This document shows positions 16,085 to 23,775 of a stretch of DNA of 39,636 nucleotides, one piece after another. The position numbers and the translations under genes are program-made. This DNA comes from Eubacteriales bacterium (GTDB lineage Bacteria; Bacillota; Clostridia; Oscillospirales; Oscillospiraceae). Position 1 is the stretch's first letter. The number at the start of each line of letters is the position of its first letter. The stretch spans positions 1 through 39,636 of the forward strand of contig JAUNJE010000026.1 of the NCBI GenBank assembly GCA_030533415.1, read 5' to 3'. The notes beneath the pieces are model-generated. The model was not told the origin of the DNA. It saw nothing but the letters and a program-made list of their open reading frames with translations, and did not search any database.

Positions 16085-17008
16085 CTATAACAGCTGCCCG
16101 GCGTCCAGGAAGATGCTGCCGCATTTGAGCTTGTCCCAGGAAAATTCCGCTGCCAGTTCTTTTGCGGAAATGGGCGTTTTTTGATCGGTCAGGCCGCCGG
16201 CATAGGCCAGGGTGCCGATCAGCGTTTCCGGGGAAACCCGGCTGCGCAGCACACCGAGGTCCAAGTCCCGGTCCCGCTTGCTCAGCCGCCGGCCATCAGG
16301 GGCCAGCAGCATGGGAACATGGGCGTATTCCGGATGGGGAAAGCCGAACAGCTCCTGCAAATACATTTGCCGGGGAGCGGAGCTGAGCAGGTCCATGCCC
16401 CGCACGACCTCCGTGACCCCCGCCTCCGCGTCGTCCACGGTCACCGCCAGCTGGTAGACGTAGACCCCGTCTGCCCGGCGCACCACCATATCCCCGCAGT
16501 CTACGGCAAGATTGGCTTCATAATGTCCCTGAACCTTATCTTCCACCGTCCACAGCCTGTCCGGCACGATAACGCGCCACGCGGGCTTCCTGCCAAAGGC
16601 CGCCCGCTCCGTTTCCGTCAGGCGGCGGCAGGTGCCGGGATAGACGTATGTACCGTCAGACAGATGGGGGGCATCGGCGCTGTGAAGCTGGCTGCGGGTG
16701 CAGTAGCAGGGGTACAGCAGGCCTTTTTGGGCCAGCTGTTCAAAATAAATGTCATACACGGCGCTTCGCTGGCTCTGGGGCGGTGTTTCCCGGTCATAGT
16801 CCAGACCCAGCCAGTGAAGGTCATCCCGCAAAATGGCGGCAAATTCCGCGCTTGTGCGCTGGGTATCCAGGTCCTCCATGCGAAGCACCATCTCCCCGTC
16901 CCGGGACCGGACAGAAAGCCAGGCGATCAGCGCCGCGAACACATTGCCCAGGTGCATCCGTCCGGAGGGGGTGGGGGCGAAACGCCCCACGGGGGTCAGG
17001 CCAGCCAT
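16085..17008 (-). CDS. gluQ: Glutamyl-Q tRNA(Asp) synthetase
   Basis: GluQRS is a truncated glutamyl-tRNA synthetase that attaches glutamate to the queuosine base of tRNA-Asp instead of to a tRNA end. The product has VGRFAPTPSGRMHLGN (HIGH-like motif), LRMEDLDTQR, a zinc site of the family (CYC...YVYPGTC), and LSKRDRDLDL in place of KMSKS. It lacks the anticodon-binding domain of GltX, consistent with about 307 residues. I prefer the ATG at 17008, overlapping the upstream gene by 13 bp; GTG codons at 17020 and 17017 are alternatives. It is probably cotranscribed with the small membrane-protein gene before it. Confidence 0.93.
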   Translation of the reverse strand: MAGLTPVGRFAPTPSGRMHLGNVFAALIAWLSVRSRDGEMVLRMEDLDTQRTSAEFAAILRDDLHWLGLDYDRETPPQSQRSAVYDIYFEQLAQKGLLYPCYCTRSQLHSADAPHLSDGTYVYPGTCRRLTETERAAFGRKPAWRVIVPDRLWTVEDKVQGHYEANLAVDCGDMVVRRADGVYVYQLAVTVDDAEAGVTEVVRGMDLLSSAPRQMYLQELFGFPHPEYAHVPMLLAPDGRRLSKRDRDLDLGVLRSRVSPETLIGTLAYAGGLTDQKTPISAKELAAEFSWDKLKCGSIFLDAGQLL

Positions 17009-17385
17009 TGCACCCACCACCAGACGATGGCCACAATGCCCAGTACCTCCAATAGCGCCAGCAGCACCAGGCCGCCGATGCCTTTGGGCTTTGGCTCGTC
17101 GGCGAATACGGCTTTGTCCTCGTCCATTTCCTCATCATCGTACACCGTGCGGTCAAAGTCCACGGCGTAGTTCCGGGGGCGGGTACCGTAGCCGTTGGCA
17201 TGGTTGCGGATGGGGATCTCCTCTTCCTCCCCGATCAGCGCTTTGGCTTCCTGAAGCCAGTCGTCCTCCTCAAATGCAAATCCGCTGCCGAATTCTTCCT
17301 CCTGCGCTTCCGGCTCTTCCTCATATTCTGCGGCCAGCAGCTCCTGTTCCAGCCGGCGCAGTTCCTTTTTGGGATCGTCAAACAT
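16996..17385 (-). CDS. Small acidic tail-anchored membrane protein, unknown function
   Basis: The 129-residue product starts MFDDPKKELRRLEQELLAAEY. It has a very acidic N-terminal region (runs of E and D) and one C-terminal hydrophobic helix (GGLVLLALLEVLGIVAIVWWWVQWL) that ends the protein. This fits a tail-anchored protein with a cytoplasmic acidic domain. No family recognised. GGGAGG precedes the ATG and a clear promoter lies upstream. Its end overlaps the start of gluQ by 13 bp, which suggests translational coupling. Confidence 0.75.
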   Translation of the reverse strand: MFDDPKKELRRLEQELLAAEYEEEPEAQEEEFGSGFAFEEDDWLQEAKALIGEEEEIPIRNHANGYGTRPRNYAVDFDRTVYDDEEMDEDKAVFADEPKPKGIGGLVLLALLEVLGIVAIVWWWVQWLA

Positions 17386-17408
17386 AGCGTATTCCTCCCT
17401 TGTGGCCT

Positions 17409-17437
17409 ATTCTAACCGAAAACGGTGGGAAAGTAAA
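17409..17437 (-). promoter_or_regulatory. Promoter of the acidic protein-gluQ operon
   Basis: Minus strand: -35 TTTACT (17432-17437), a 17-bp spacer, and -10 TAGAAT (17409-17414). Confidence 0.65.
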
Positions 17438-17465
17438 GAGAATATCGTCTGGTGCATCCCGGCGC

Positions 17466-17500
17466 CGCAAAAAAGCCCGGCCGAAGCCGGACTTTTGCGG
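17466..17500 (-). terminator. Terminator after malQ
   Basis: On the minus strand CCGCAAAAGTCCGGC, loop TTCG, GCCGGGCTTTTTTGCGG makes a long stem with a stable UUCG tetraloop and a T-run. It lies 7 bp past the malQ stop codon. Confidence 0.9.
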
Positions 17501-17506
17501 GAACGT

Positions 17507-18985
17507 TTATTTTTTCACTCTTCCATAGAGCCGTGTGATGCCATAGATTTTCTTTGCCAGCGCGTCCGAATCAAAGCCCTCCGCTGCGCGCCAGGTCCAG
17601 TTGTCGCTGGACAGGGTGCCGGGGAAGTTCATCCTGGCCTGCCTGCCCAATTCCAGATAGTCCTGCATCTGCACCACGCACAGCCGGGACACGGAGCCCA
17701 TGGCCCCCCGGATCATGCCCCGGACATAGCCCTCCTCCGCGTTCAGCCCCAGATAGGCCTTGGCGCAGGCGATATCCTGGGGAGACGCCTCGTCAAACCA
17801 CTGCTTTAATGTCACATTGTCGTGGGTACCGGTGTAGCAGATGGAGTCGACAGGGTACAGATGGGGCAGATAGTCGCTTTCCTCCCGGGAGTCAAAGGCG
17901 AACTCCATGACCTTCATGCCGGGATAACCGGAATCCTGCTGCAATTTGCGCACCTCCGGGGTCACGAAGCCCAAGTCCTCGGCTATAAAATCCAGGTCCG
18001 GCAAAGCGGTTTGCAGGCAGCGGATGAAGGCCATGCCGGGACCCTTCACCCAAGCGCCGCCCCGGGCGGTTTTGTCCTGGGCGGGCACTGCCCAATAGCT
18101 TTCAAAGCCCCGGAAATGGTCGATGCGGACCACATCGTACATTTTGGCGGCGGCCTTCATGCGGCGGATCCACCAGGCGTAGCCTGTGGCCGCCATCTCC
18201 TGCCAGTCGTAGAGGGGATTTCCCCAGAGCTGGCCGTCGGCAGTGAAGGAATCCGGCGGGCAGCCGGCCGCCTTTTTGGGACGGCGGTTTTCGTCCAGCT
18301 GGAAAAGGGTGGGGTTGGCCCAGACATCGGCGGAATCTAAGGGAACATAGATCGGCACGTCGCCGATGATCCGGATGCCCTTGCCGTTGGCGTATTGCCG
18401 CAGGGCTGTCCACTGCTGGTGGAATTTGAATTGGAGGAAATATTGGAGCTTTATGGCGTCCTCCAGATCCCGGCGTGCCTGTGCCAGGGCCTGGCTGTCA
18501 TGGAGCCTCCATTTTTCCGGCCAGTCCAACCAGGAACTGCCGCCGCAGGCCTCTTTCAGGGCCATAAACAGGCCGTATTCCGAAAGCCAGCTTTCATTTT
18601 CCCCGACAAATGCCTGATAGGCGGCGCCGGGCCGGAAGCGCCGGAAGGCCAGCTTCAAAACCGAAAGCCGGTGGGCATACATGGCACCGAAATCCACCCG
18701 CTGAGGGTCCGCACCCCAGCAGACGCTTTCGGTCTCCTCTTTTTTCAGCAGTCCCTCCTGTACCAGGAGGTCAAGGTCAAGCAGGTAGTGGTTGCCCGCG
18801 CAGGCGGAAAAGGACTGGTAGGGAGAATCTCCGTAGCCCGTAGGGGTCAGGGGCAGAATCTGCCAGCAGGACTGCCCGGCCTTTTCCAGAAAGTCCACAA
18901 AGGCGTAGGCGTTTTTTCCCATGGTGCCAATGCCATAGGGGCCCGGCAGGGATGTAATGTGCATCAAAATACCGCTTTCGCGCAT
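17507..18985 (-). CDS. malQ: 4-alpha-glucanotransferase (amylomaltase, GH77)
   Basis: MalQ disproportionates maltodextrins by transferring alpha-1,4-glucan segments. The 492-residue protein starts ESGILMHITSLPGPYGIGTMG and shows the GH77 catalytic residues: the nucleophile Asp in VRIDHFRGFESYW, the acid/base Glu in FIAEDLG, and the third acid Asp in YTGTHDN. Length and order are normal. AAGGAGAAACAATACC precedes the ATG. It lies downstream of the LacI gene and a sugar ABC transporter, all on the same strand, consistent with use of imported maltodextrin. A hairpin repeat (19028-19101) lies in its upstream region. Confidence 0.95.
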   Translation of the reverse strand: MRESGILMHITSLPGPYGIGTMGKNAYAFVDFLEKAGQSCWQILPLTPTGYGDSPYQSFSACAGNHYLLDLDLLVQEGLLKKEETESVCWGADPQRVDFGAMYAHRLSVLKLAFRRFRPGAAYQAFVGENESWLSEYGLFMALKEACGGSSWLDWPEKWRLHDSQALAQARRDLEDAIKLQYFLQFKFHQQWTALRQYANGKGIRIIGDVPIYVPLDSADVWANPTLFQLDENRRPKKAAGCPPDSFTADGQLWGNPLYDWQEMAATGYAWWIRRMKAAAKMYDVVRIDHFRGFESYWAVPAQDKTARGGAWVKGPGMAFIRCLQTALPDLDFIAEDLGFVTPEVRKLQQDSGYPGMKVMEFAFDSREESDYLPHLYPVDSICYTGTHDNVTLKQWFDEASPQDIACAKAYLGLNAEEGYVRGMIRGAMGSVSRLCVVQMQDYLELGRQARMNFPGTLSSDNWTWRAAEGFDSDALAKKIYGITRLYGRVKK

Positions 18986-19027
18986 GGTATTGTTTCTCCT
19001 TACTGATAGAGCGTGGTCATTGCTTTG

Positions 19028-19101
19028 ATACTGTTTCTTTATAAAAATGTTTCCTTTTTATAAAGACGGCACCGCCTGGCGGTGCTGCCGTCTCATAATG
19101 A
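19028..19101 (+). repeat. Structured intergenic repeat, copy A
   Basis: This 74-bp element runs from ATACTGTTTCTT to GTCTCATAATGA. It contains a 12-bp perfect hairpin (arms 19036-19047 and 19055-19066, loop 19048-19054) and then a second GC-rich hairpin (about 19064-19093). A second copy in the opposite orientation lies at 39362-39473. The copies share both ends, the AAAAATGTTTC loop region and GGCACCGCCTG, while the hairpin arms differ by compensatory changes. Copy A sits between malQ and the lacI-type gene. Confidence 0.8.
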
Positions 19102-19105
19102 TTTT

Positions 19106-19149
19106 CCAATTAAAAAATTCCATTCTTGCGAATGAATCCTTTTAATTGG
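19106..19149 (-). terminator. Terminator after the LacI-family gene
   Basis: CCAATTAAAA (19106-19115) pairs perfectly with TTTTAATTGG (19140-19149). Inside, ATTC-TTGC-GAAT and flanking bases add an inner stem. On the minus strand the inner hairpin is followed by a six-T run. It starts right after the regulator's stop codon. Confidence 0.75.
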
Positions 19150-19152
19150 ATA

Positions 19153-20163
19153 TCAGTATGAAATTGCGCGGATGCTCTCTCTGGGGAGCACCTGGAAGGG
19201 AATGGTCTCGTGGCAGGCAGGCCCGCCGTCCTCGATGCAGCCCAGCAGAATCTCCACGCTGCGCTGGGCCAGCAGATGGACGGACTGGCGGACGGTGGCC
19301 AGCTGGGGCACCAAATAGCCCCCCAGGGGCAGACCGTCGATGCCCATGACGGATACGTCCTCCGGCACCCGCAGGCCGTTTTCCCGCAGCGCCCGAATGG
19401 CGCCGATGGCCATCACGTCGGCGATGGCAAAAATAGCGGTGAACCGGCAGCCCTTTTCCAGCAGGGCCTGGGTGGCCTGGTAGCCGTCCTGATAGGAGTA
19501 GCGGACGCCCTGGTAATCCCGCCCGGTGTCAAAGACGATGCCGTGCCGGTCAAAAGAGCGCATACAGCCCTCGTAGCGCAGTCGGCTGGTGTCGGAGATG
19601 GCCCGGTTGCCGCCGATGATGGCAATGCGGCTGTGGCCCAGAGAGATCAGCGTGTCAATGGCGCTGCTGGCGGCTTCCAGGTCGTCGGTGGAGACGCTGG
19701 AAAGATTTTCAAAGGACAGCTGGGATGCGTCATTGGTGACCAGAACACAGGGAATGTCGATTTTTTCAAAATCCCGGACAAAGTTCTGATTGTTGCCCCC
19801 CAGGAACAGGATGCCCAGGGGCTTTTTCTCCCGGCAAAGCTGCAAGGCTCTGTGTACCTCGTTCAGGTCCTCGTCCATGTAGTCCACCACCAGCTGATAG
19901 CGGGTTTGGGCGATGAGATTCTGGATGGATTCCACCATTTCTCCGAACAGCTCATTGCGGGTGCCTTTGACCACCACCAGGACGGTGGTGGAGCGGTGCT
20001 GTTTGAGCTGCTTGGCGTTGACATTCAATTCAAAGCCGCTTTCCCTGGCGGCTTTGAGGATGGCCTTTCTGGCCTTATCGCTGACATTGGGATGGTTGTT
20101 CAGGGCCCGGGATACGGTACCGACGGCATAACCCGTCTTGGCAGCCAGGTCTTTGATGGTCAC
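19153..20163 (-). CDS. LacI-family transcriptional regulator
   Basis: This is a sugar-responsive repressor. The N-terminal helix-turn-helix reads TIKDLAAKTGYAVGTVSRAL followed by NNHPNVS. A periplasmic-binding-protein-like ligand domain follows, with VLVVVKGTRNELFGEMV, LGILFLGG, GHSRIAIIGG and VMGIDGLPLGGYLVPQLATV. I choose the GTG at 20163 (336 residues) because AAGAGG lies about 9 nt upstream and the HTH then begins at residue 2, as usual. It lies downstream of the two permease genes and upstream of malQ. It is likely to act on the operator-like palindrome near 23528. Confidence 0.93.
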   Translation of the reverse strand: MTIKDLAAKTGYAVGTVSRALNNHPNVSDKARKAILKAARESGFELNVNAKQLKQHRSTTVLVVVKGTRNELFGEMVESIQNLIAQTRYQLVVDYMDEDLNEVHRALQLCREKKPLGILFLGGNNQNFVRDFEKIDIPCVLVTNDASQLSFENLSSVSTDDLEAASSAIDTLISLGHSRIAIIGGNRAISDTSRLRYEGCMRSFDRHGIVFDTGRDYQGVRYSYQDGYQATQALLEKGCRFTAIFAIADVMAIGAIRALRENGLRVPEDVSVMGIDGLPLGGYLVPQLATVRQSVHLLAQRSVEILLGCIEDGGPACHETIPFQVLPRESIRAISY

Positions 20164-20195
20164 AGGGGCATACCTCTTCTTTCTTCCATGGTACT

Positions 20196-20226
20196 CCCGG
20201 AGCCGGCACAAGCAGCCGGCTCCGGG
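20196..20226 (-). terminator. GC-rich hairpin between permease and regulator genes
   Basis: CCCGGAGCCGGC (20196-20207) pairs perfectly with GCCGGCTCCGGG (20215-20226) with a 7-nt loop. There is no T-run after it on the minus strand, so it may be an mRNA-stabilising or attenuating hairpin rather than a full terminator. Confidence 0.55.
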
Positions 20227-20232
20227 ATGAGA

Positions 20233-21084
20233 TCAGCCTTTTACGGCACCTGCCGCCACACCCTTGATGATGTGCTTCTGGCAGAACATGTAAACGACGA
20301 TGATGGGGATGATGCTCAGCATGATGACAGCCATGGTGGCACCCAGGTCAACGGTGCCGTAGCTGCCCTTCAAATACTGGACATGGATGGGAATGGTCAT
20401 AAACTTGGTGCGGTCCAGAACCAGGTAAGGCAGCAGGTAATCATTCCACACCCACATCAGCTCCAGAATGCCCACGGAGATCAGGGTGGGCTTCAGCATG
20501 GGCAGCACCACATTGAAAAAGGTGCGCAGCGGGCCACAGCCGTCGATGGCGGCCGCTTCCTCGATTTCCAGGGGCAAGCCCTTGATAAAGCCCAGGAACA
20601 TGAAGATAGCCAGACCCGCGCCAAAGCCCAGATACACGATGGGGATGGTGTAGGGGGTATTCAGCTTCAGCTGGTCAGCCGTGAAGGTCAGGGTGAACAT
20701 GACCATCTGGAAGGGCACGATCATGGAGAATAGGCACAGGTAGTAGAAAATTCTGGAAACCGTGCTGTTGACGCGGGCAATATACCAGGCGCTCATGGAG
20801 CAGAACAGCAGGATCAGCACCACGGAGACCACGGTAATGAACAGGCTGTAGAATACGGATTTCAGGAAGGGATAGTTGCCGAAGGTCATGCCCTTGATGT
20901 AGTTGGCGAAGCCAACAAAACTCTCGGAGTTGGGCAGGGCGAAGGGCTCTAAGTTGACAAAGGCGTTTCCTTTGAAGGAGTTGATAAGCACCTCAAAAAT
21001 AGGAATCAGCCAGATTATGGAAAGCACTGCAAAAACGCAGGTGAGGACCTTGCTCAGTGCGGAATACTGTTTTCCCTTTTTCAT
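20233..21084 (-). CDS. Sugar ABC transporter permease, MalG type
   Basis: This 283-residue inner-membrane permease of the carbohydrate-uptake-1 family has six predicted helices. The EAA loop that contacts the ATPase reads EIEEAAAIDGCGPLRTFFNV followed by VLPMLKP near residue 185. Its start overlaps the stop of the other permease in a TAATG arrangement, so the pair is translationally coupled. No ATPase gene is present; such transporters often share one MsmX-type ATPase encoded elsewhere. Substrate is inferred as alpha-glucoside or maltodextrin from the nearby malQ and regulator. Confidence 0.93.
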   Translation of the reverse strand: MKKGKQYSALSKVLTCVFAVLSIIWLIPIFEVLINSFKGNAFVNLEPFALPNSESFVGFANYIKGMTFGNYPFLKSVFYSLFITVVSVVLILLFCSMSAWYIARVNSTVSRIFYYLCLFSMIVPFQMVMFTLTFTADQLKLNTPYTIPIVYLGFGAGLAIFMFLGFIKGLPLEIEEAAAIDGCGPLRTFFNVVLPMLKPTLISVGILELMWVWNDYLLPYLVLDRTKFMTIPIHVQYLKGSYGTVDLGATMAVIMLSIIPIIVVYMFCQKHIIKGVAAGAVKG

Positions 21085-21980
21085 TACTGCTTAACCTCCT
21101 TGCTGCGGGTGGCGGCCTGCTGGGCAATGGCCAGAACGGCTACCAGGATGAAGAAGACAACGGCCTTGGCCTGAGCCACGCCATGATAGTTTTTGTTGAT
21201 ATTGTAGGTGGAATAAATGTTCAGGGCCAGCAGCTCGGTGATGTTGACCTTGGCGCCGTTCTGGATAACGCTGGGCAGGCCGCCGGTCAAAGCCATGTTC
21301 TGGTCGAACATTTTGAAGGAGTTGGTCAATGTCAGGAAGGTGCAGGTGGTGATGGAAGGCATCACATTGGGAATGATGACCTGGAACAGGGTCTGGCTTC
21401 CTGTGGCACCGTCGATCTTGGCGGCCTCCAGCATGTCCTCCGGAACAGCCTGCAGTCCCGCGATATAAATGATCATCATGTAGCCGATCTGCTGCCAGGC
21501 CACCAAAATGACCAAGCCCCAGAAGCCGTAGGTACCGTTGGCAGTCAGGTAGGTGCCGTAGTTTTTCAGGATACCGTCAAAAATCATGCTCCAGATGTAG
21601 CCCAGCACTACGCCGCCGATCAGGTTTGGCATGAAGAATACGGTGCGGAACACGTTGGTGCCCCGCATTTTCTGGGTCAGGGCGTAGGCAATGGTGAAGG
21701 CCAGCACGTTAATAAGGATGATGGACACCACAGCGAAGGCGGCGGTGTTTTTGAATGCGTTGAGGAAGCCCGCGTCGGAGAAGACCTTCACATAGTTGCT
21801 CAGGCCCACCCATTTGGCGTCCCGGGGGGTGTTGAAGCTGCAGAAGGACAGGTAGATGCCCTGCAGGAAGGGCCAGACAAAGCCGATGATGAAGGCAAGG
21901 AATGTGGGCAGGATAAATACCGGAGCAAATTTGCGGATGGGGCGCTGCACCAGGCTGACGCCCGTTTTCGTTTTGGCCAA
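21084..21980 (-). CDS. Sugar ABC transporter permease, MalF type
   Basis: This is the first permease of the transporter. The EAA loop reads EDMLEAAKIDGATGSQTLFQ followed by VIIPNVMPS. I choose the TTG at 21980 because GAGGGAG sits about 6 nt upstream, giving 298 residues starting with a short basic cytoplasmic tail before the first helix (FAPVFILPTFLAFIIGFVWPF). Longer in-frame starts extend into a region without binding sites. Six helices are visible, fewer than the eight of E. coli MalF but usual for Firmicutes homologues. The gene overlaps the MalG-type gene by one base. Confidence 0.92.
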   Translation of the reverse strand: MAKTKTGVSLVQRPIRKFAPVFILPTFLAFIIGFVWPFLQGIYLSFCSFNTPRDAKWVGLSNYVKVFSDAGFLNAFKNTAAFAVVSIILINVLAFTIAYALTQKMRGTNVFRTVFFMPNLIGGVVLGYIWSMIFDGILKNYGTYLTANGTYGFWGLVILVAWQQIGYMMIIYIAGLQAVPEDMLEAAKIDGATGSQTLFQVIIPNVMPSITTCTFLTLTNSFKMFDQNMALTGGLPSVIQNGAKVNITELLALNIYSTYNINKNYHGVAQAKAVVFFILVAVLAIAQQAATRSKEVKQ

Positions 21981-22089
21981 GATGATCTCCCTCTCTAAAA
22001 TAGATTTTCTCCCTTCTGAGCAGAGCGAAAGCACCGGGGGGAACGGCATGGGTGCCTTCGCCCTGCCCAGAAGCGGCGGCTTTTAGGAA

Positions 22090-22111
22090 GGGGCGGGCAA
22101 CTGCCCGCCCC
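22090..22111 (-). terminator. Hairpin between solute-binding protein and permease genes
   Basis: GGGGCGGGCA (22090-22099) pairs perfectly with TGCCCGCCCC (22102-22111) around a very short loop. It follows the binding-protein stop and lacks a T-run. Such hairpins typically stabilise the upstream mRNA so that binding protein exceeds permease. Confidence 0.6.
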
Positions 22112-22130
22112 GGAGAATTGCGTATCGGAT

Positions 22131-23483
22131 TTAGCCGTTTACAGTGGCGTACTCAATGGCCCAGCCGTCTACGAAAGCGGAAACCACATCCGCCCAGTTG
22201 GCGTCGGTGGGATCGGAGGAGTACTTGGTCAGGGCAGTGACCAGGGTGGCGCGGAAGCTGTCAACGTTGGGCGTGTAGTTGAATGCCCAGGTAACAGCGT
22301 ACTTGCCCTCGGCCAGCAGCTCATCGCCGTCGACGACGAAGACATTCTCGGACTTGGGAGCGGCCTTGAAGGGGATAGCGCCCAGGGTGTCCATCATCTT
22401 CTGAGCGGCGACCTCGTCGGTGACCAGCCAGTACAGGAAGTCCAGGGAAGCCTTCTGGTCGGCCTCGGAAACCTGGGAGTTGACAGCCCAGCAGTTCTCG
22501 GTACCGGAGCACAGGCCGGAATTTTCTTCACCCTCGACACCACAGTAGATGGGGATCATAGCCAGCTGGTCGTCGGTCATACCGGCCTCGATCAGGCCAG
22601 CATATTCCCAAGTGCCGTTCTGATAGAAGACAGCCTGACCCTCGGTGAACTGGGCCTTGGACTCGTCAGAGGTGGAGGTGGACAGGGTCTTGGCATCGGC
22701 GGCAGTGTCGGTGATATACAGATCCCAGATGCTGCGGAAGTTGTCCAGGTAAGCGTCGGTGATGGTAGCGGGCTGCTCGGTCACGCCGTCATCCCGGAAC
22801 TGGTAGTACAGAGGCATATTGGCCAGGTGGCCGGAGAAGCGCCAGGAAGAGGAGCTGTCCAGGCCGGAGGCGGAGAAGGCGTCGAAGCCCAGCTCGCCGG
22901 AACGGCTGTGGATGTCATCGGCAACGGCCTTCAGGGTTTCGAAGTTGGTGATGTCGGCCAGGGTGTAGCCAGCCTGCTCCAGCAGGGTGGTGTTGACGAT
23001 GATGCCGAAGGTTTCGTAGCAGTGGCCGATGGCCTTCAGCTCGCCGGCGTCGTTATAGAGGTTGAAGTCATTGGTGGTCAGTTCCCCGGCAACGGCGGAA
23101 TTGGTCAGATCCAGGGCGTATTCATCCCAGTCTCTCAGGCCGGCCATGTTGCCGATGTTGTAGATGGTGGGAGCCTCGCTCTTAGCCATCTCGGCAGTCA
23201 GGGTGTCAGAGTAGGTACCGGAAGCGGCGGTGACGACCTTCACGGGAACACCGGTCTGCTCTGTGTACAGGGAAGCCAGCTCCTGCATGGCTTCATCAGC
23301 CTCGGGCTTGAAGTTCAGGTAGTAAACACGGCCCTCAGCAGTGGAAGAGGCAGCGGCGGGAGTGGTCTCGCCGGCGTTCTGGGCTGCGGTGGGAGTCTTG
23401 GACTCGTCGGCAGTGTTGCCGCCGCAGGCGGTCAGGCCGAAAACCATAACCAGAGCCAGCAGCATTGCGATCAGCTTTTTCAT
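22131..23483 (-). CDS. Extracellular solute-binding lipoprotein of a sugar ABC transporter
   Basis: The ATG at 23483 follows AGGAGG by 7 nt. The 450-residue product has a lipoprotein signal (KKLIAMLLALVMVFGLTACGG) with the lipobox cysteine at residue 20. A Ser/Thr/Ala-rich linker follows, then a family-1 binding-protein fold (VYYLNFKPEADEAMQELASLY near the start of the mature domain, FYQNGTWEYAGLIEAGM). It would be anchored on the outer face of the membrane and deliver sugar to the two permeases. It is the first gene of the transporter operon and has a promoter with a LacI-like operator. Confidence 0.93.
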   Translation of the reverse strand: MKKLIAMLLALVMVFGLTACGGNTADESKTPTAAQNAGETTPAAASSTAEGRVYYLNFKPEADEAMQELASLYTEQTGVPVKVVTAASGTYSDTLTAEMAKSEAPTIYNIGNMAGLRDWDEYALDLTNSAVAGELTTNDFNLYNDAGELKAIGHCYETFGIIVNTTLLEQAGYTLADITNFETLKAVADDIHSRSGELGFDAFSASGLDSSSSWRFSGHLANMPLYYQFRDDGVTEQPATITDAYLDNFRSIWDLYITDTAADAKTLSTSTSDESKAQFTEGQAVFYQNGTWEYAGLIEAGMTDDQLAMIPIYCGVEGEENSGLCSGTENCWAVNSQVSEADQKASLDFLYWLVTDEVAAQKMMDTLGAIPFKAAPKSENVFVVDGDELLAEGKYAVTWAFNYTPNVDSFRATLVTALTKYSSDPTDANWADVVSAFVDGWAIEYATVNG

Positions 23484-23527
23484 TGTTTTTCCTCCTGTTT
23501 TTGTTCCGGCGATGCCGGACTTTTGAT

Positions 23528-23545
23528 TTTGGAAACGATTCCAAA
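23528..23545. promoter_or_regulatory. LacI-type operator candidate
   Basis: TTTGGAA-ACGA-TTCCAAA is a palindrome with a central CG, as in many LacI/CcpA-family operators. It lies about 8-25 bp downstream of the expected transcription start of the transporter operon, where a bound repressor would block elongation. Confidence 0.65.
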
Positions 23546-23559
23546 GTTTCCATGCCTCA

Positions 23560-23588
23560 ACTATAGCGCAATTTGCATAAAAGTGCAA
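23560..23588 (-). promoter_or_regulatory. Promoter of the sugar transporter operon
   Basis: Minus strand: -35 TTGCAC (23583-23588), a 17-bp spacer, and -10 TATAGT (23560-23565). Confidence 0.72.
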
Positions 23589-23711
23589 TCAAAATCTGTA
23601 AGAAAACAAAAAGTTCTGCGGATTATACAACACGGGAAACCTCTTTTTGGTGAATATTCCTATTTCCTGCGGAGCTGAGATATCCGGAAGCATTTTTTGG
23701 TGGCGGTGCTA

Positions 23712-23740
23712 TTGCTTTTTTCCCGGACAAAGGCCATAAT
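23712..23740 (+). promoter_or_regulatory. Promoter of the P1-family peptidase gene
   Basis: -35 TTGCTT (23712-23717), a 17-bp spacer, and -10 CATAAT (23735-23740), about 35 bp before the TTG start. Confidence 0.55.
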
Positions 23741-23775
23741 ATAGGGGAGAAATGTTATAATCAGGAGGGATGACT

